This document shows positions 34,008 to 42,650 of a stretch of 64,000 bases of DNA, one piece after another. Source of the DNA: Lachnospiraceae bacterium (lineage in GTDB: Bacteria; Bacillota; Clostridia; Lachnospirales; Lachnospiraceae); assembly GCA_015056735.1 (NCBI GenBank), contig SVFT01000001.1:248001-312000 (forward strand), given 5' to 3'. Both the position numbers and the translations under genes were made by a program. The notes beneath the pieces are model-generated. The model was given only the letters and a program-made list of their open reading frames with translations. It ran no database searches and was not told the origin of the DNA. Numbering within the stretch: position 1 is the stretch's first letter; every line of letters begins with the position of its first letter.

Positions 34008-35124
34008 CATCATTTCCGGATTTCTTGGAGCCGGAAAGACAACACTCATCCAAAAGCTTTTAAAAGAAGCATTTCAGAATACGAAAGTAGTCCTGATCGA
34101 GAATGAGTTCGGTGAGATCGGCATCGACGGCGGTTTCCTGAAAGAAAGCGGCGTACAGATGAAGGAGATGAACTCCGGCTGTATCTGCTGCTCGCTTGTC
34201 GGTGACTTCGGTACATCCTTAAAGGAAGTGCTGGATACGTATGCACCGGATCGCATCATCATCGAGCCCTCCGGCGTCGGAAAGCTTTCCGATGTCATGA
34301 AGGCGGTCATGAACGTAAAGACGGATGCGCAGGTATCTCTTGCGAGTGCCGTGACGGTTGTGGATGCATCCAAGGCGAAGATCTACGCAAAGAACTTCGG
34401 TGAGTTCTTTGTAAACCAAATCGCGAGCGCAGGGCTTGTGATCCTGAGCCGTACAGGCCTTGTTTCCGAAGAAAAGGTGCAGCAGGCGGTTGCTATCATC
34501 CGTGAGCATAATGCAGACGCAACGATCATCACAACGCCCTGGGATGACCTTGACGGTGCGAAGATATTAGAGGCCATGGAAGAGGACAGCGACTGGGAGG
34601 CACAGCTCCTTCGCGAGACGCTTGAAGAGGAGCATGAGCATCACCATCACGACGATGATGATGACGATGACGATGAATGCTGCCACGGCCATCACCATGA
34701 CCATGACCACGAGCATGAGCATGAGCATGAACACGAGCATGACCACGAGCATGAACATGAGCATGAACATGAACATGAACACCACCATGAGCATGGAGAG
34801 GAGTGCACCTGCGGCTGTCATGATCACGACCACCATCATCACCATGCAGATGAAGTATTTACAAGCTGGGGCAAGGAGACGCCCGCTTCCTATACAAAAG
34901 AAGAGATCGAGAAGGCACTTGCTGCGCTTGAAGATGAGAAGACATACGGCTATGTGCTTCGTGCAAAAGGCATGCTGCCTGACGGCACCGGCAAATGGAC
35001 ATTCTTTGATTATGTTCCCGGTGAGTGCGATGTCCGCGAGGGATCGCCCGAGCTTACCGGCAAGATCTGCGTGATCGGCTCGAAACTTGCGGAAGATAAG
35101 CTTGCGGAGCTTTTCGCTAAGTAG
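33994..35124 (+). CDS. His-rich G3E-family GTPase (CobW/YjiA-like metallochaperone)
   Basis: A 376-residue protein. Residues 1-205 are a G3E GTPase with Walker A GFLGAGKTT (9-17) and the metal-binding GCICC motif (C63, C65, C66). About 75 residues follow (near 210-285) made almost wholly of His, Asp and Glu with a Cys-rich knot (CTCGC). The C-terminal CobW_C domain ends with VIGSKLAEDKLAELF. The usual NKxD guanine motif reads SRTG. The family loads zinc, cobalt, nickel or iron onto target proteins; the His-rich insert points to metal storage or delivery. It overlaps the protease gene and probably works with the next GTPase. Confidence 0.88.
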   Translation: MTKIDIISGFLGAGKTTLIQKLLKEAFQNTKVVLIENEFGEIGIDGGFLKESGVQMKEMNSGCICCSLVGDFGTSLKEVLDTYAPDRIIIEPSGVGKLSDVMKAVMNVKTDAQVSLASAVTVVDASKAKIYAKNFGEFFVNQIASAGLVILSRTGLVSEEKVQQAVAIIREHNADATIITTPWDDLDGAKILEAMEEDSDWEAQLLRETLEEEHEHHHHDDDDDDDDECCHGHHHDHDHEHEHEHEHEHDHEHEHEHEHEHEHHHEHGEECTCGCHDHDHHHHHADEVFTSWGKETPASYTKEEIEKALAALEDEKTYGYVLRAKGMLPDGTGKWTFFDYVPGECDVREGSPELTGKICVIGSKLAEDKLAELFAK

Positions 35125-35150
35125 AGATCCATCGAAAGAAAGGACCATCG

Positions 35151-36110
35151 GTGTTTGGAAAAAAGATGAAAAAAAGTGTATATATGATCAACGGTTTTCT
35201 GGAGAGCGGCAAGACGGAATTTATTCGTTACACGCTTCAGCAGCCGTATTTTCAGATCCCTGAAAAAACGCTCCTCATCCAGTGCGAGGAGGGTGAGATC
35301 GAGATCGACGAAAAGTTAAGAAAGCAGAGCCGCACGGTCGTAGAGGTCATCGAAGACGAGGAAGACTTCACGATCGATGCGTTGTCCTATCTGGAGAGAA
35401 AGCACAAGCCGGAGCGCATCATTATCGAGTACAACGGCATGTGGAATTTCCGCAATATGAAGCTTCCGGATAACTGGGAGATCGAGCAGCAGATCACGAC
35501 GATTAATGCGGCAACTTTTCCCATGTACTATACCAACATGAAGTCTCTTCTGGCCGAGATGCTGAAGGGCAGCGAGATGATCATCTTTAACCGCTGCGAC
35601 GGCGTGAAGGATCTCGGTACGTACAAGCGTAATGTCAAGGCGATCAACCAGAGCGCGGAGATCATTTTTGAAGATTCGAACGGTGAGATCAACGAGATCA
35701 TGGAAGAGGACTTGCCGTATGACCTGAAGCAGGATACACTTGAACTGACGGACTTCGGCTATGGGATCTGGTACATGGATACGTTCGACCATCCGGAGCG
35801 TTATCTTGACAAGACGCTCGTGTTTACGGCGAGTGTGTTAAAGCCACCCGCTTTTCCAAAAGGATATTTCGTACCGGGCAGGATGGCGATGACATGCTGC
35901 GCGGAAGACATGACGTTCCTTGGGTTTATATGTGAATATGACGGCGCGGATGCGTTAAAAGAAAAGACCTGGGTGAAGGTGCGCTGTACGATGACGATGG
36001 AAGTGCGCCCCGAATATCGCGGCAAAGGACCCGTCCTGCATGCGATCAGCGTGGAACCGACAGCAGCACCCAAAAAAGAGATCATCGATTTTATGGAAGA
36101 CCCGGCGTAG
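35151..36110 (+). CDS. G3E-family GTPase lacking the CxCC motif
   Basis: 319 residues from a GTG start with GAAAGGA upstream (an ATG at 35166 is an alternative). A CobW-type P-loop is present (GFLESGKTEF, 15-24) and the NKxD motif is NRCDGV. The CxCC metal-binding motif of the family is absent; an acidic stretch (EEGEIEIDEK) stands there. The C-terminal ~100 residues resemble the CobW_C/TIGR03943-like domain of putative permease-associated proteins. It forms a pair with the His-rich GTPase upstream (26-bp gap). Its role is unknown. Confidence 0.75.
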   Translation: MFGKKMKKSVYMINGFLESGKTEFIRYTLQQPYFQIPEKTLLIQCEEGEIEIDEKLRKQSRTVVEVIEDEEDFTIDALSYLERKHKPERIIIEYNGMWNFRNMKLPDNWEIEQQITTINAATFPMYYTNMKSLLAEMLKGSEMIIFNRCDGVKDLGTYKRNVKAINQSAEIIFEDSNGEINEIMEEDLPYDLKQDTLELTDFGYGIWYMDTFDHPERYLDKTLVFTASVLKPPAFPKGYFVPGRMAMTCCAEDMTFLGFICEYDGADALKEKTWVKVRCTMTMEVRPEYRGKGPVLHAISVEPTAAPKKEIIDFMEDPA

Positions 36111-36157
36111 TACGCCGATCAGGCAGATAAACAGTTAGACCGATAAAGGAGGCAGCC

Positions 36158-37252
36158 ATGAAGTTTTATTTACCGACTCTAGTGTACAGTGAGAAGCATT
36201 GCGTGGAGAACCATAAGAAGGAATTGGCCGATCTGGGCGATAAAGCCTTCATCGTAACGGGCAGGCATTCTTCGAAAGCAAACGGTTCTCTGGACGATGT
36301 GATCAGTGCGTTGTCCTCCCAGGGTATGAAATATGCGATCTTTGATGAGATCGAAGAGAACCCGTCGACAGAGACGGTTATGAAGGCCGCAAACCTCGGC
36401 CGCGCTGCAGAGGTGGATTTTGTCATCGGTATCGGCGGCGGATCCCCGATGGATGCCGCAAAGGCGATCGCACTTATGATCAGTAATCCGGGCAGAGATG
36501 CGGACGTGATGTATGAGAAGTGTGAACTTCATGATGCGCTTCCCGTTGCGGAAGTCCCGACAACGGCCGGCACAGGCAGTGAGATCACACCGTATTCGAT
36601 CCTGACGTACCATAAGATCAAAACCAAGAAGAGTATCGCCCATCTGATCTACCCGAAGCTTGCGCTCGTGGATGCGAAGTATCTGAAGACGGCATCGGCC
36701 GAGAACACGATCTATACGGCAGTCGATACGCTCGCACATCTTGTGGAGAGCTACTTAAACACCAACTCTGACAGCTTCAACCGTACGTTCAGTATGCGCG
36801 GTTTGGAGCTCTGGGGCAGCGTGAAGGATGAGATCAGACGGAAGAGATTCTCGGAAACCGTTTATGAAAAGCTGATGGAAGCCTGCAACTACGGCGGCAT
36901 GGCGATCACCCACACGGGTACGAGCCTTCCGCACGGACTGAGCTATATGCTGACATACAATCTCGGCGTACCGCACGGAAGAGCGGTCGGTGTGTTCCTG
37001 GCAAGATATGTGCGTCTGTTTGCGGCGCACGGCCCGGAGGATGCGCGAAAAGTGCTCAATCTGCTCGGTTTTGACAATCTGGACGAGCTTGAAGAGTATC
37101 TGGATTTCGTTCTGGGGCATGTGTCTGTTACGGATGACATGAAAAAGGCCAATGTGGACGCGATCCTTTCCAATGCCGCGAAGCTGAAAAACTATCCTTT
37201 TGAAGTGACGGAGGAAGAACTATTAAAAGTGCACAGATATCGAGAAGAATAA
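36158..37252 (+). CDS. Iron-containing alcohol dehydrogenase
   Basis: A 364-residue type III dehydrogenase. The NAD(P) loop is GIGGGSPMDAAKAIAL near residue 90. Metal ligands can be placed in TAVDTLAHLVESYLN (Asp/His) and THTGTSLPHGLSYMLTYNLGVPHGRAVG (two His). The family reduces aldehydes or oxidises alcohols, often butanol, 1,3-propanediol or lactaldehyde type; substrate cannot be fixed. It is a monocistronic gene 47 bases after the GTPase, with AAAGGAGG before the ATG. Confidence 0.9.
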   Translation: MKFYLPTLVYSEKHCVENHKKELADLGDKAFIVTGRHSSKANGSLDDVISALSSQGMKYAIFDEIEENPSTETVMKAANLGRAAEVDFVIGIGGGSPMDAAKAIALMISNPGRDADVMYEKCELHDALPVAEVPTTAGTGSEITPYSILTYHKIKTKKSIAHLIYPKLALVDAKYLKTASAENTIYTAVDTLAHLVESYLNTNSDSFNRTFSMRGLELWGSVKDEIRRKRFSETVYEKLMEACNYGGMAITHTGTSLPHGLSYMLTYNLGVPHGRAVGVFLARYVRLFAAHGPEDARKVLNLLGFDNLDELEEYLDFVLGHVSVTDDMKKANVDAILSNAAKLKNYPFEVTEEELLKVHRYREE

Positions 37253-37269
37253 TTGTGCATTTTTGTCGA

Positions 37270-37353
37270 TTGTCGACAGTGGATAGCTTTGCTATACTGT
37301 ATTAGTACCTAGGTACTATGTTTTTTGCGGGGTGGTACACACCCCGTTTTTTT
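37270..37353 (+). promoter_or_regulatory. Diguanylate cyclase promoter, 16-bp palindrome and leader terminator
   Basis: TTGTCG (37270-37275), 17 bases, TATACT (37293-37298) form a promoter. The perfect palindrome TAGTACCTAGGTACTA (37303-37318) covers the expected start site. The hairpin CGGGGTG/CACCCCG with seven T residues (37328-37353) follows, 25 bases before the ATG. The layout suggests operator control plus early termination. The leader is too short for a known c-di-GMP aptamer. Confidence 0.65.
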
Positions 37354-37378
37354 GTCAAAATTTTGTGGGGTTGTTACT

Positions 37379-38464
37379 ATGTTGAGCAAACTGAGGGGAC
37401 TTGCTCTGAAGAAGACGGGGGTTGAAGAGAGGATATTTAAACACACGGTGATCTTAAGGGTCAATCTGTTCCTGATGATCCTTTATTTTATCATTTTCAC
37501 CGTTCTTTCAGCTCTTTTTCATGCCACGCAGGGCGCGATCTTCGGCGGTTCGGGACTATTCCTGATGTCGCTTCTTCTTTATGCGACGTACCGTGGATGG
37601 AGCAATGTGGCGGCGGAAGTTTACTGTATCCTTCTTTCTGCCGTGTCAATGTGCGTTTCCATCCTGTATGGGAGCGGTGCATCGCCGATGATCATTCTGC
37701 TGATCCAGATCATGGTCCTGTTTACGGTCAATCTTCTCAATCTGAGGAACCGTTTGGCTTTCACGGCTATGCTGGTGGCATACTATTTATTTCTGTTCAA
37801 TTTTATGGAGATGTCAACCCCTGTCTATGCACTGGATGATCTGGAGCTTAATCTGTTCCGTCTCCTGCACATCTATACGGGGGCCTTTATCACATTCGGT
37901 ATCATGGGCGTTACGACCGTGGATTCACAGCTTTGGGAGAAGGATCTGATCGAACGTAACGCAAGCCTGCGTACGCTGGCGGCCTATGATTCTCTGACAG
38001 GGATCAGTAATCGTACGGCGATCATGGAGATGCTCAATAAAGCCACAGAGCTGTACCGGAAAGCGAGAATGGATGCGCTGACCGTTGCGATCGCAGATAT
38101 CGATTTTTTCAAAAAAGTAAACGATACGTATGGTCATATCTGCGGTGATATCGTTTTAAAAGAAGTCGCTTTTCTGATGCGTGATTTTATGGAAGACAAA
38201 GGCAAAGTCGGCAGATGGGGCGGCGAAGAGTTCCTGTTTATTTTTTATAACATGAACGGAGAGCAGGCGGAGCGTGAACTTTATGATCTGCAGAGCAAGC
38301 TTCGGAATCTTGTGGTGAATTATGAAAGTTATTCGTTTTCAGTGACGCTCACATTCGGCGTGGCGGAGTATTCGTCCGTGCGTGATGTGATCGATACGAT
38401 CGGCGAAGCGGATCGCAAGCTTTACATGGGCAAGCAGTCCGGACGTAACGTGATCGTGTTCTAG
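37379..38464 (+). CDS. Membrane-bound diguanylate cyclase
   Basis: A 361-residue protein: about five or six transmembrane helices in residues 25-195, then a GGDEF domain with the standard LAAYDSLTGISNRTAI entry and the active-site loop GRWGGEEF near residue 280. It therefore should make cyclic di-GMP. No RxxD inhibitory site is evident upstream of the GGEEF loop. Membrane helices suggest input from outside or from the membrane state. An upstream in-frame start lies inside the leader terminator and is unlikely. Confidence 0.88.
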   Translation: MLSKLRGLALKKTGVEERIFKHTVILRVNLFLMILYFIIFTVLSALFHATQGAIFGGSGLFLMSLLLYATYRGWSNVAAEVYCILLSAVSMCVSILYGSGASPMIILLIQIMVLFTVNLLNLRNRLAFTAMLVAYYLFLFNFMEMSTPVYALDDLELNLFRLLHIYTGAFITFGIMGVTTVDSQLWEKDLIERNASLRTLAAYDSLTGISNRTAIMEMLNKATELYRKARMDALTVAIADIDFFKKVNDTYGHICGDIVLKEVAFLMRDFMEDKGKVGRWGGEEFLFIFYNMNGEQAERELYDLQSKLRNLVVNYESYSFSVTLTFGVAEYSSVRDVIDTIGEADRKLYMGKQSGRNVIVF

Positions 38465-38507
38465 AGCAGAGTCGCTGCAAACATTGCTATACAGAACGGC
38501 TTTATAC

Positions 38508-38540
38508 AAAAAAAACCCTCGCATGACGGTGCGAGGGCTT
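38508..38540 (-). terminator. Bidirectional terminator between the cyclase gene and rpsT
   Basis: CCCTCGCA (38516-38523) pairs with TGCGAGGG (38530-38537). On the minus strand a T-run follows, terminating rpsT; on the plus strand the CTTTCTTT end gives weaker termination for the cyclase gene. Confidence 0.85.
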
Positions 38541-38568
38541 TCTTTGCATTTATATCGTGATGTCCGCT

Positions 38569-38832
38569 TTAAGCCATTTCGTTAACGGCTTTGCTCATAC
38601 GAGAAATCTTTCTCGCTGCGGTATTCTTGTGAAATACTCCCTTGTGGCAAGCTTTGTCCATTGTGGAAGTAGCGGCAAGCAGAGCAGCCTTTGCAGCTTC
38701 CTGATCATTTGCTTCGATCGCTGCATATACTTTCTTGTTTGCTGTCTTAACTGCGGACTTGATGGATTTGTTTCTTTCCATCTTTGTCTGGTTCACAAGA
38801 ATTCTCTTCTTCGCAGATTTAATATTAGCCAA
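38569..38832 (-). CDS. rpsT: 30S ribosomal protein S20
   Basis: An 87-residue very basic protein starting MANIKSAKKRILVNQTKMERNKSIKSAV, which binds 16S rRNA during 30S assembly. The start codon is TTG, after GGGAGGTG; the same rare-start trait is known for S20 in other bacteria and is linked to self-control of its translation. About 90 nucleotides of leader separate it from its promoter. It is monocistronic and points away from lepA. Confidence 0.96.
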   Translation of the reverse strand: MANIKSAKKRILVNQTKMERNKSIKSAVKTANKKVYAAIEANDQEAAKAALLAATSTMDKACHKGVFHKNTAARKISRMSKAVNEMA

Positions 38833-38927
38833 GGTCTACACCTCCCATTAATAAAGTCTATTGTTTCTAATCAGAAGATGTTTCATTAAAGCCGGACACG
38901 GACGTTCTAATGTAAACATGCTTAATC

Positions 38928-38956
38928 ATTGTAATATCCCGCGGGGTGGATGTCAA
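38928..38956 (-). promoter_or_regulatory. Promoter of rpsT
   Basis: Read on the minus strand: TTGACA (38956-38951), 17 bases, TACAAT (38933-38928). This gives a transcript starting about 90 bases before the rpsT start codon. Confidence 0.8.
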
Positions 38957-38992
38957 TAGATAGAATAAAAAACAATCGAAACAATCGAATAG

Positions 38993-39080
38993 CTTTCTCA
39001 TATGATTAAGAAAAAATCTTTCTCATATATTTAAGAGAAAAATCTTTCTCATATGATTAAGAGAAAAATCTTTCTCATAT
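38993..39080. repeat. Tandem AT-rich repeat, period 25-26 bp, about 3.5 copies
   Basis: The unit CTTTCTCATATGATTAAGAG (plus A-run) starts at 38993, 39018, 39044 and 39070. It contains TTTCTCAT, the reverse complement of the ATGAGAAA core in the repeats at 39213-39440. It lies upstream of both the rpsT promoter and lepA. The gap 38833-39544 holds the rpsT promoter and leader and three repeat blocks, and no gene. Confidence 0.8.
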
Positions 39081-39101
39081 TGTTTTCATGCAGCACCTCT
39101 T

Positions 39102-39209
39102 GTTCTAAATTCATCGGCATTCTGAAAAGCGCTGCCCGTTTCTGCGGAACTCGCTTCGCTCAAACACGTCCTCGAAACGGTCATTTCAGAATACCGATTC
39201 ATTAAGAAC
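39102..39209. repeat. Structured ~105-nt interspersed repeat, copy 2
   Basis: This copy runs from GTTCTAAATTC to ATTAAGAAC, with inner pairs ATTCTGAA/TTTCAGAAT and CCCGTTTCTGCGGA/TCCTCGAAACGG. Ends, length and fold match the copy at 18628-18731, while paired positions differ between the copies in a compensating way. No ORF. Confidence 0.75.
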
Positions 39210-39212
39210 ACC

Positions 39213-39440
39213 GGTGAAAGCATGAAAAACAAAAATGAGAAAGCTTTTTCCGCTTATACAGTGAAAGCATGAAGAACAAAATGAGAAAGCTTTTTCTGCC
39301 AACACGGTGAAAGCATGAAGAACAAAATGAGAAAGCTTTTTCTGCCAACACGGTGAAAGCATGAAAAACAAAAATGAGAAAGCTTTTTCTGCCAACACGG
39401 TGAAAGCATGAAGAACAAAATGAGAAAGCTTTTTCTGCTC
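39213..39440. repeat. Tandem repeat, five copies of a 46-47-bp unit
   Basis: Units start at GTGAAAGCATGAA at about 39214, 39261, 39307, 39353 and 39400, and each contains ATGAGAAAGCTTTTTCTG, a near-palindrome around AAGCTT. Units with the longer A-runs are 47 bp. The copies are contiguous, so this is a minisatellite and not a CRISPR array. It lies just upstream of lepA. Confidence 0.9.
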
Positions 39441-39544
39441 ACACAATGTTGTGGGAGTATGGTATATTAGTAGTGTTTGGAAAGCGAATGAACATAAAGC
39501 AGAAAGAAGTTCACCCTATATGGGTGTTTTAAGGAGAAGATAGT

Positions 39545-41350
39545 TTGGATCAGAGTAAGATCAGGAATTTTTGTATTATCGCACATATCGACCACGGCAA
39601 ATCCACGCTTGCGGATCGTATCATCGAAAAGACGGGCCTTTTGACAGAGCGTGAGATGCAGGCGCAGGTGCTTGACAATATGGATCTGGAGCGCGAACGC
39701 GGCATTACCATTAAGTCGCAGGCGGTCCGGATCATCTATAAAGCAAAAGACGGGGAAGAGTATGTCTTCAATCTGATCGATACGCCCGGCCATGTCGATT
39801 TTAACTATGAAGTCAGCAGGAGTCTTGCAGCCTGTGACGGCGCGATCCTTGTCGTGGATGCGGCGCAGGGGATCGAAGCGCAGACGCTTGCGAATGTATA
39901 TCTGGCGCTCGATCATGATCTGGATGTTTTTCCCGTGATCAACAAGATCGACTTGCCGAGTGCGCGTCCGCAGGAAGTGAAGGATGAGATCGAGGATGTG
40001 ATCGGTCTGGAGGCGCAGGATGCACCGCTTATTTCCGCAAAGAACGGAATTGGGATCGAGGAGGTCTTGGAAGCGGTCGTTCAGAAGGTGCCTGCACCGA
40101 CAGGTGATCCGAACGCACCGCTCAAAGCGCTGATCTTTGACTCGCTCTACGATTCCTACAAGGGCGTTATCGTTTTCTGCAGATTGCGGGACGGCCGTAT
40201 CGAGAAGGGTAAAAGGGTCCGCATGATGGCGACCGGCGCGGAAGCGGAGGTCGTAGAAGTCGGCTATTTCGGCGCAGGCCAGTTCATTCCGTGCGACGAG
40301 CTTACAGCCGGCATGGTTGGATACTTTACCGCGTCCATTAAGAACGTGCGTGATACGATGGTCGGTGATACGGTCACAGACGCAGACAATCCGTGTGCAG
40401 AGCCGCTTCCCGGATACAAAGAGGTCACTTCGATGGTATACTGCGGTCTCTATCCCGCAGACGGCGCGAAGTATCCGGACCTTCGTGATGCACTGGAGAA
40501 GCTGCAGCTTAACGATGCATCGCTTCGCTACGAGCCGGAGACATCCGTTGCACTGGGCTTTGGTTTCCGGTGCGGCTTCCTTGGGCTTTTGCACCTTGAG
40601 ATCATTCAGGAAAGACTTGAGCGCGAATATAACCTGGATCTTGTTACGACGGCGCCCAGCGTTATCTATAAAGTCCATAAAACGAATGGTGAGGTGATCG
40701 ACCTTACCAACCCGACGAACCTTCCGGATCCCTCCGAGATCGAATACATGGAAGAGCCGATCGTTTCCGCGGAGATTATGGTCACGAAAGATTTTGTCGG
40801 TTCGATCATGGAACTCTGTCAGGAGCGCCGCGGCCGTTACCTGTCCATGGAATACATGGAGGAAACGCGCGCACTGATTAAGTACGAACTGCCGCTCAAC
40901 GAGATCATCTACGACTTTTTCGATGCATTAAAGTCCCGTTCCAAGGGCTATGCATCATTTGATTACGAACTCAAAGGGTATGAACGCTCCAATATGGTCA
41001 AGCTTGATATCCTGATCAACAAGGAAGAAGTGGATGCGCTTTCCTTTATCGTACATGCGGACAGTGCCTATGAACGCGGCCGCAAGATGTGCGAGAAGCT
41101 TAAAGAAGAGATTCCGAGACACCTTTTTGAGATCCCGATCCAGGCTGCGGTCGGCGGCAAAGTCATCGCCCGCGAGACGGTCAAGGCCATGAGAAAAGAT
41201 GTCCTTGCCAAGTGCTACGGCGGTGATATCACACGTAAGAAGAAGCTCCTTGAGAAGCAGAAGGAAGGCAAGAAGCGTATGCGCCAGATCGGCAGTGTAG
41301 AGGTACCGCAGAAGGCCTTCATGAGCGTCTTAAAGCTCGATGAGAACTGA
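39545..41350 (+). CDS. lepA: Elongation factor 4 (back-translocating GTPase)
   Basis: A 601-residue ribosomal GTPase. The G1 loop is [14 protein letters not shown]3 is DTPGHVDF and G4 is NKIDLPS. The LepA-specific C-terminal end ([33 protein letters not shown]) is complete. The start is TTG at 39545, after AAGGAGAAG. It overlaps hemW by one base in an ATGA junction, and lepA-hemW is a common Firmicutes pair. Confidence 0.97.
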   Translation: MDQSKIRNFCIIAHIDHGKSTLADRIIEKTGLLTEREMQAQVLDNMDLERERGITIKSQAVRIIYKAKDGEEYVFNLIDTPGHVDFNYEVSRSLAACDGAILVVDAAQGIEAQTLANVYLALDHDLDVFPVINKIDLPSARPQEVKDEIEDVIGLEAQDAPLISAKNGIGIEEVLEAVVQKVPAPTGDPNAPLKALIFDSLYDSYKGVIVFCRLRDGRIEKGKRVRMMATGAEAEVVEVGYFGAGQFIPCDELTAGMVGYFTASIKNVRDTMVGDTVTDADNPCAEPLPGYKEVTSMVYCGLYPADGAKYPDLRDALEKLQLNDASLRYEPETSVALGFGFRCGFLGLLHLEIIQERLEREYNLDLVTTAPSVIYKVHKTNGEVIDLTNPTNLPDPSEIEYMEEPIVSAEIMVTKDFVGSIMELCQERRGRYLSMEYMEETRALIKYELPLNEIIYDFFDALKSRSKGYASFDYELKGYERSNMVKLDILINKEEVDALSFIVHADSAYERGRKMCEKLKEEIPRHLFEIPIQAAVGGKVIARETVKAMRKDVLAKCYGGDITRKKKLLEKQKEGKKRMRQIGSVEVPQKAFMSVLKLDEN

Positions 41351-42531
41351 TGAAAGAACTTAGTTTATATCTGCACGTTCCTTTTTGCGTGCAAAAGTGC
41401 CTGTACTGTGATTTTCTCTCGGCGCCTGCGGAAGATGAGACGATCAGCCGCTATGCGGATGCGCTTTCCGAGGAGATCAGACAGGCTTCAAAAGATTATA
41501 CGGAAAGCAAAGCAGTGACGGTATTCCTCGGCGGGGGGACACCGTCTCTTTTGCCTGCGGACAAAATGCGCCTGCTCCTCGATACGATCAGACAGAACTT
41601 TTGCGTTGCGCCGGATGCGGAGATCTCGATGGAGGCAAATCCCGGGACGGTCACGAAGGAGACGCTGATCGCTTATCGCGAAGCAGGGATCAACAGGATC
41701 AGCTTCGGACTGCAGGCGGCGGATGATATGCTCCTTCGGACACTTGGCAGGATCCACACAAAAGAGGATTTTGAGAAGGCGTGGGAGTGGGCGTCGCTGG
41801 CTGGTTTACATAACAGAAACATCGATCTGATGGAAGGGATCCCCGGGCAGGATTTGGATCTGTTTGAAAAGACGCTTCGCTTTGCGCTGTCCTTTCAGCC
41901 GGAGCATATCTCGGCATACAGTCTGATCGTAGAGGAGGGAACGCCGTTTTATGAGCGGTACAGCAGCGGCAGGGGACTTCCGGATGAAGAGACCGAGCGG
42001 GCGATGTATGCGCTGACGGGGCAGCTCCTGTCAGAGAACGGCTATCATCGCTACGAGATCTCGAACTATGCGAAGCCGGGATTTGAATGTTTACATAACA
42101 TAGGATATTGGACCGGCCGGGAATATGCCGGATTTGGACTTGGAGCATCGTCTTATGTAAACCATACAAGGTGGAAGAATACAAGCGATCTGAAAGAATA
42201 CATGAAAGCATACCTTTTAGGGAATAACGCGCAGAATATGGGCAAAGGGACAGATGGCGGAGCAGACGGGCTGTCCTGCCTTCATGAGCAGGTCGAGCAT
42301 CTTACCTTACAGGATGAGATGGCGGAGTTTATGTTTCTGGGACTTCGCATGATGGAAGGCGTTTCCAGAGAGTTGTTTAAGACGCGTTTTTCCCGGAAGA
42401 TGGATGATGTGTACGGCGCCGTGATCGCAAAGCATGCGGCTGAGGGCCTTCTGACGGACGGGGAGCGTGTACGGCTTACGGAAGAGGGGATTTCCGTCAG
42501 CAATTATGTGATGGCGGATTTTCTTTTCTGA
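41350..42531 (+). CDS. hemW: Radical SAM protein HemW (heme chaperone, coproporphyrinogen-III-oxidase-like)
   Basis: A 393-residue radical SAM enzyme. The cluster motif is CVQKCLYC (residues 12-19), followed by FLGGGTPSLLP near residue 60 and the HemN_C domain at the C-terminus. HemW proteins have a CxxxCxxC motif without the fourth Cys of true HemN; here the residue after the motif is Asp-Phe, which fits HemW. It probably inserts heme into target proteins and does not decarboxylate coproporphyrinogen. Confidence 0.9.
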   Translation: MKELSLYLHVPFCVQKCLYCDFLSAPAEDETISRYADALSEEIRQASKDYTESKAVTVFLGGGTPSLLPADKMRLLLDTIRQNFCVAPDAEISMEANPGTVTKETLIAYREAGINRISFGLQAADDMLLRTLGRIHTKEDFEKAWEWASLAGLHNRNIDLMEGIPGQDLDLFEKTLRFALSFQPEHISAYSLIVEEGTPFYERYSSGRGLPDEETERAMYALTGQLLSENGYHRYEISNYAKPGFECLHNIGYWTGREYAGFGLGASSYVNHTRWKNTSDLKEYMKAYLLGNNAQNMGKGTDGGADGLSCLHEQVEHLTLQDEMAEFMFLGLRMMEGVSRELFKTRFSRKMDDVYGAVIAKHAAEGLLTDGERVRLTEEGISVSNYVMADFLF

Positions 42532-42650
42532 AAACAGAGTTAACACTGCGACAGTCGTCAAAAATCCGCGCGAAATTTCGCATTGTGCATGGCTTTTTTG
42601 CCCGGCCTTTGGTAATATGAAAGTAGTGCAAACACTTAGGAGGGAAAGAA

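Noticed and set aside
34567-35148. Long minus-strand ORF rich in Met, Val and Phe
   Set aside because: It is the antisense of the His/Asp/Glu-rich region of the G3E GTPase gene; the low-complexity DNA keeps the opposite frame open by chance.
37299-37378. Cyclic-di-GMP riboswitch in the cyclase leader
   Set aside because: The leader is about 75 nt and already holds a palindrome and a terminator; no GEMM-type core is visible.
39213-39440. Possible CRISPR array
   Set aside because: The units are contiguous with no unique spacers, and no cas genes are near.
39186-39446. Minus-strand ORF of 86 codons with repeated Phe/Leu/His segments
   Set aside because: It is a translation of the 46-47-bp tandem repeat; changes in unit length shift its frame between copies, and it has no ribosome-binding site.
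42585-42640. Sigma-54 promoter before pilT (TGGC ... TTGC)
   Set aside because: The distance between the GG and GC elements is too short for a sigma-54 site; no -24/-12 match.
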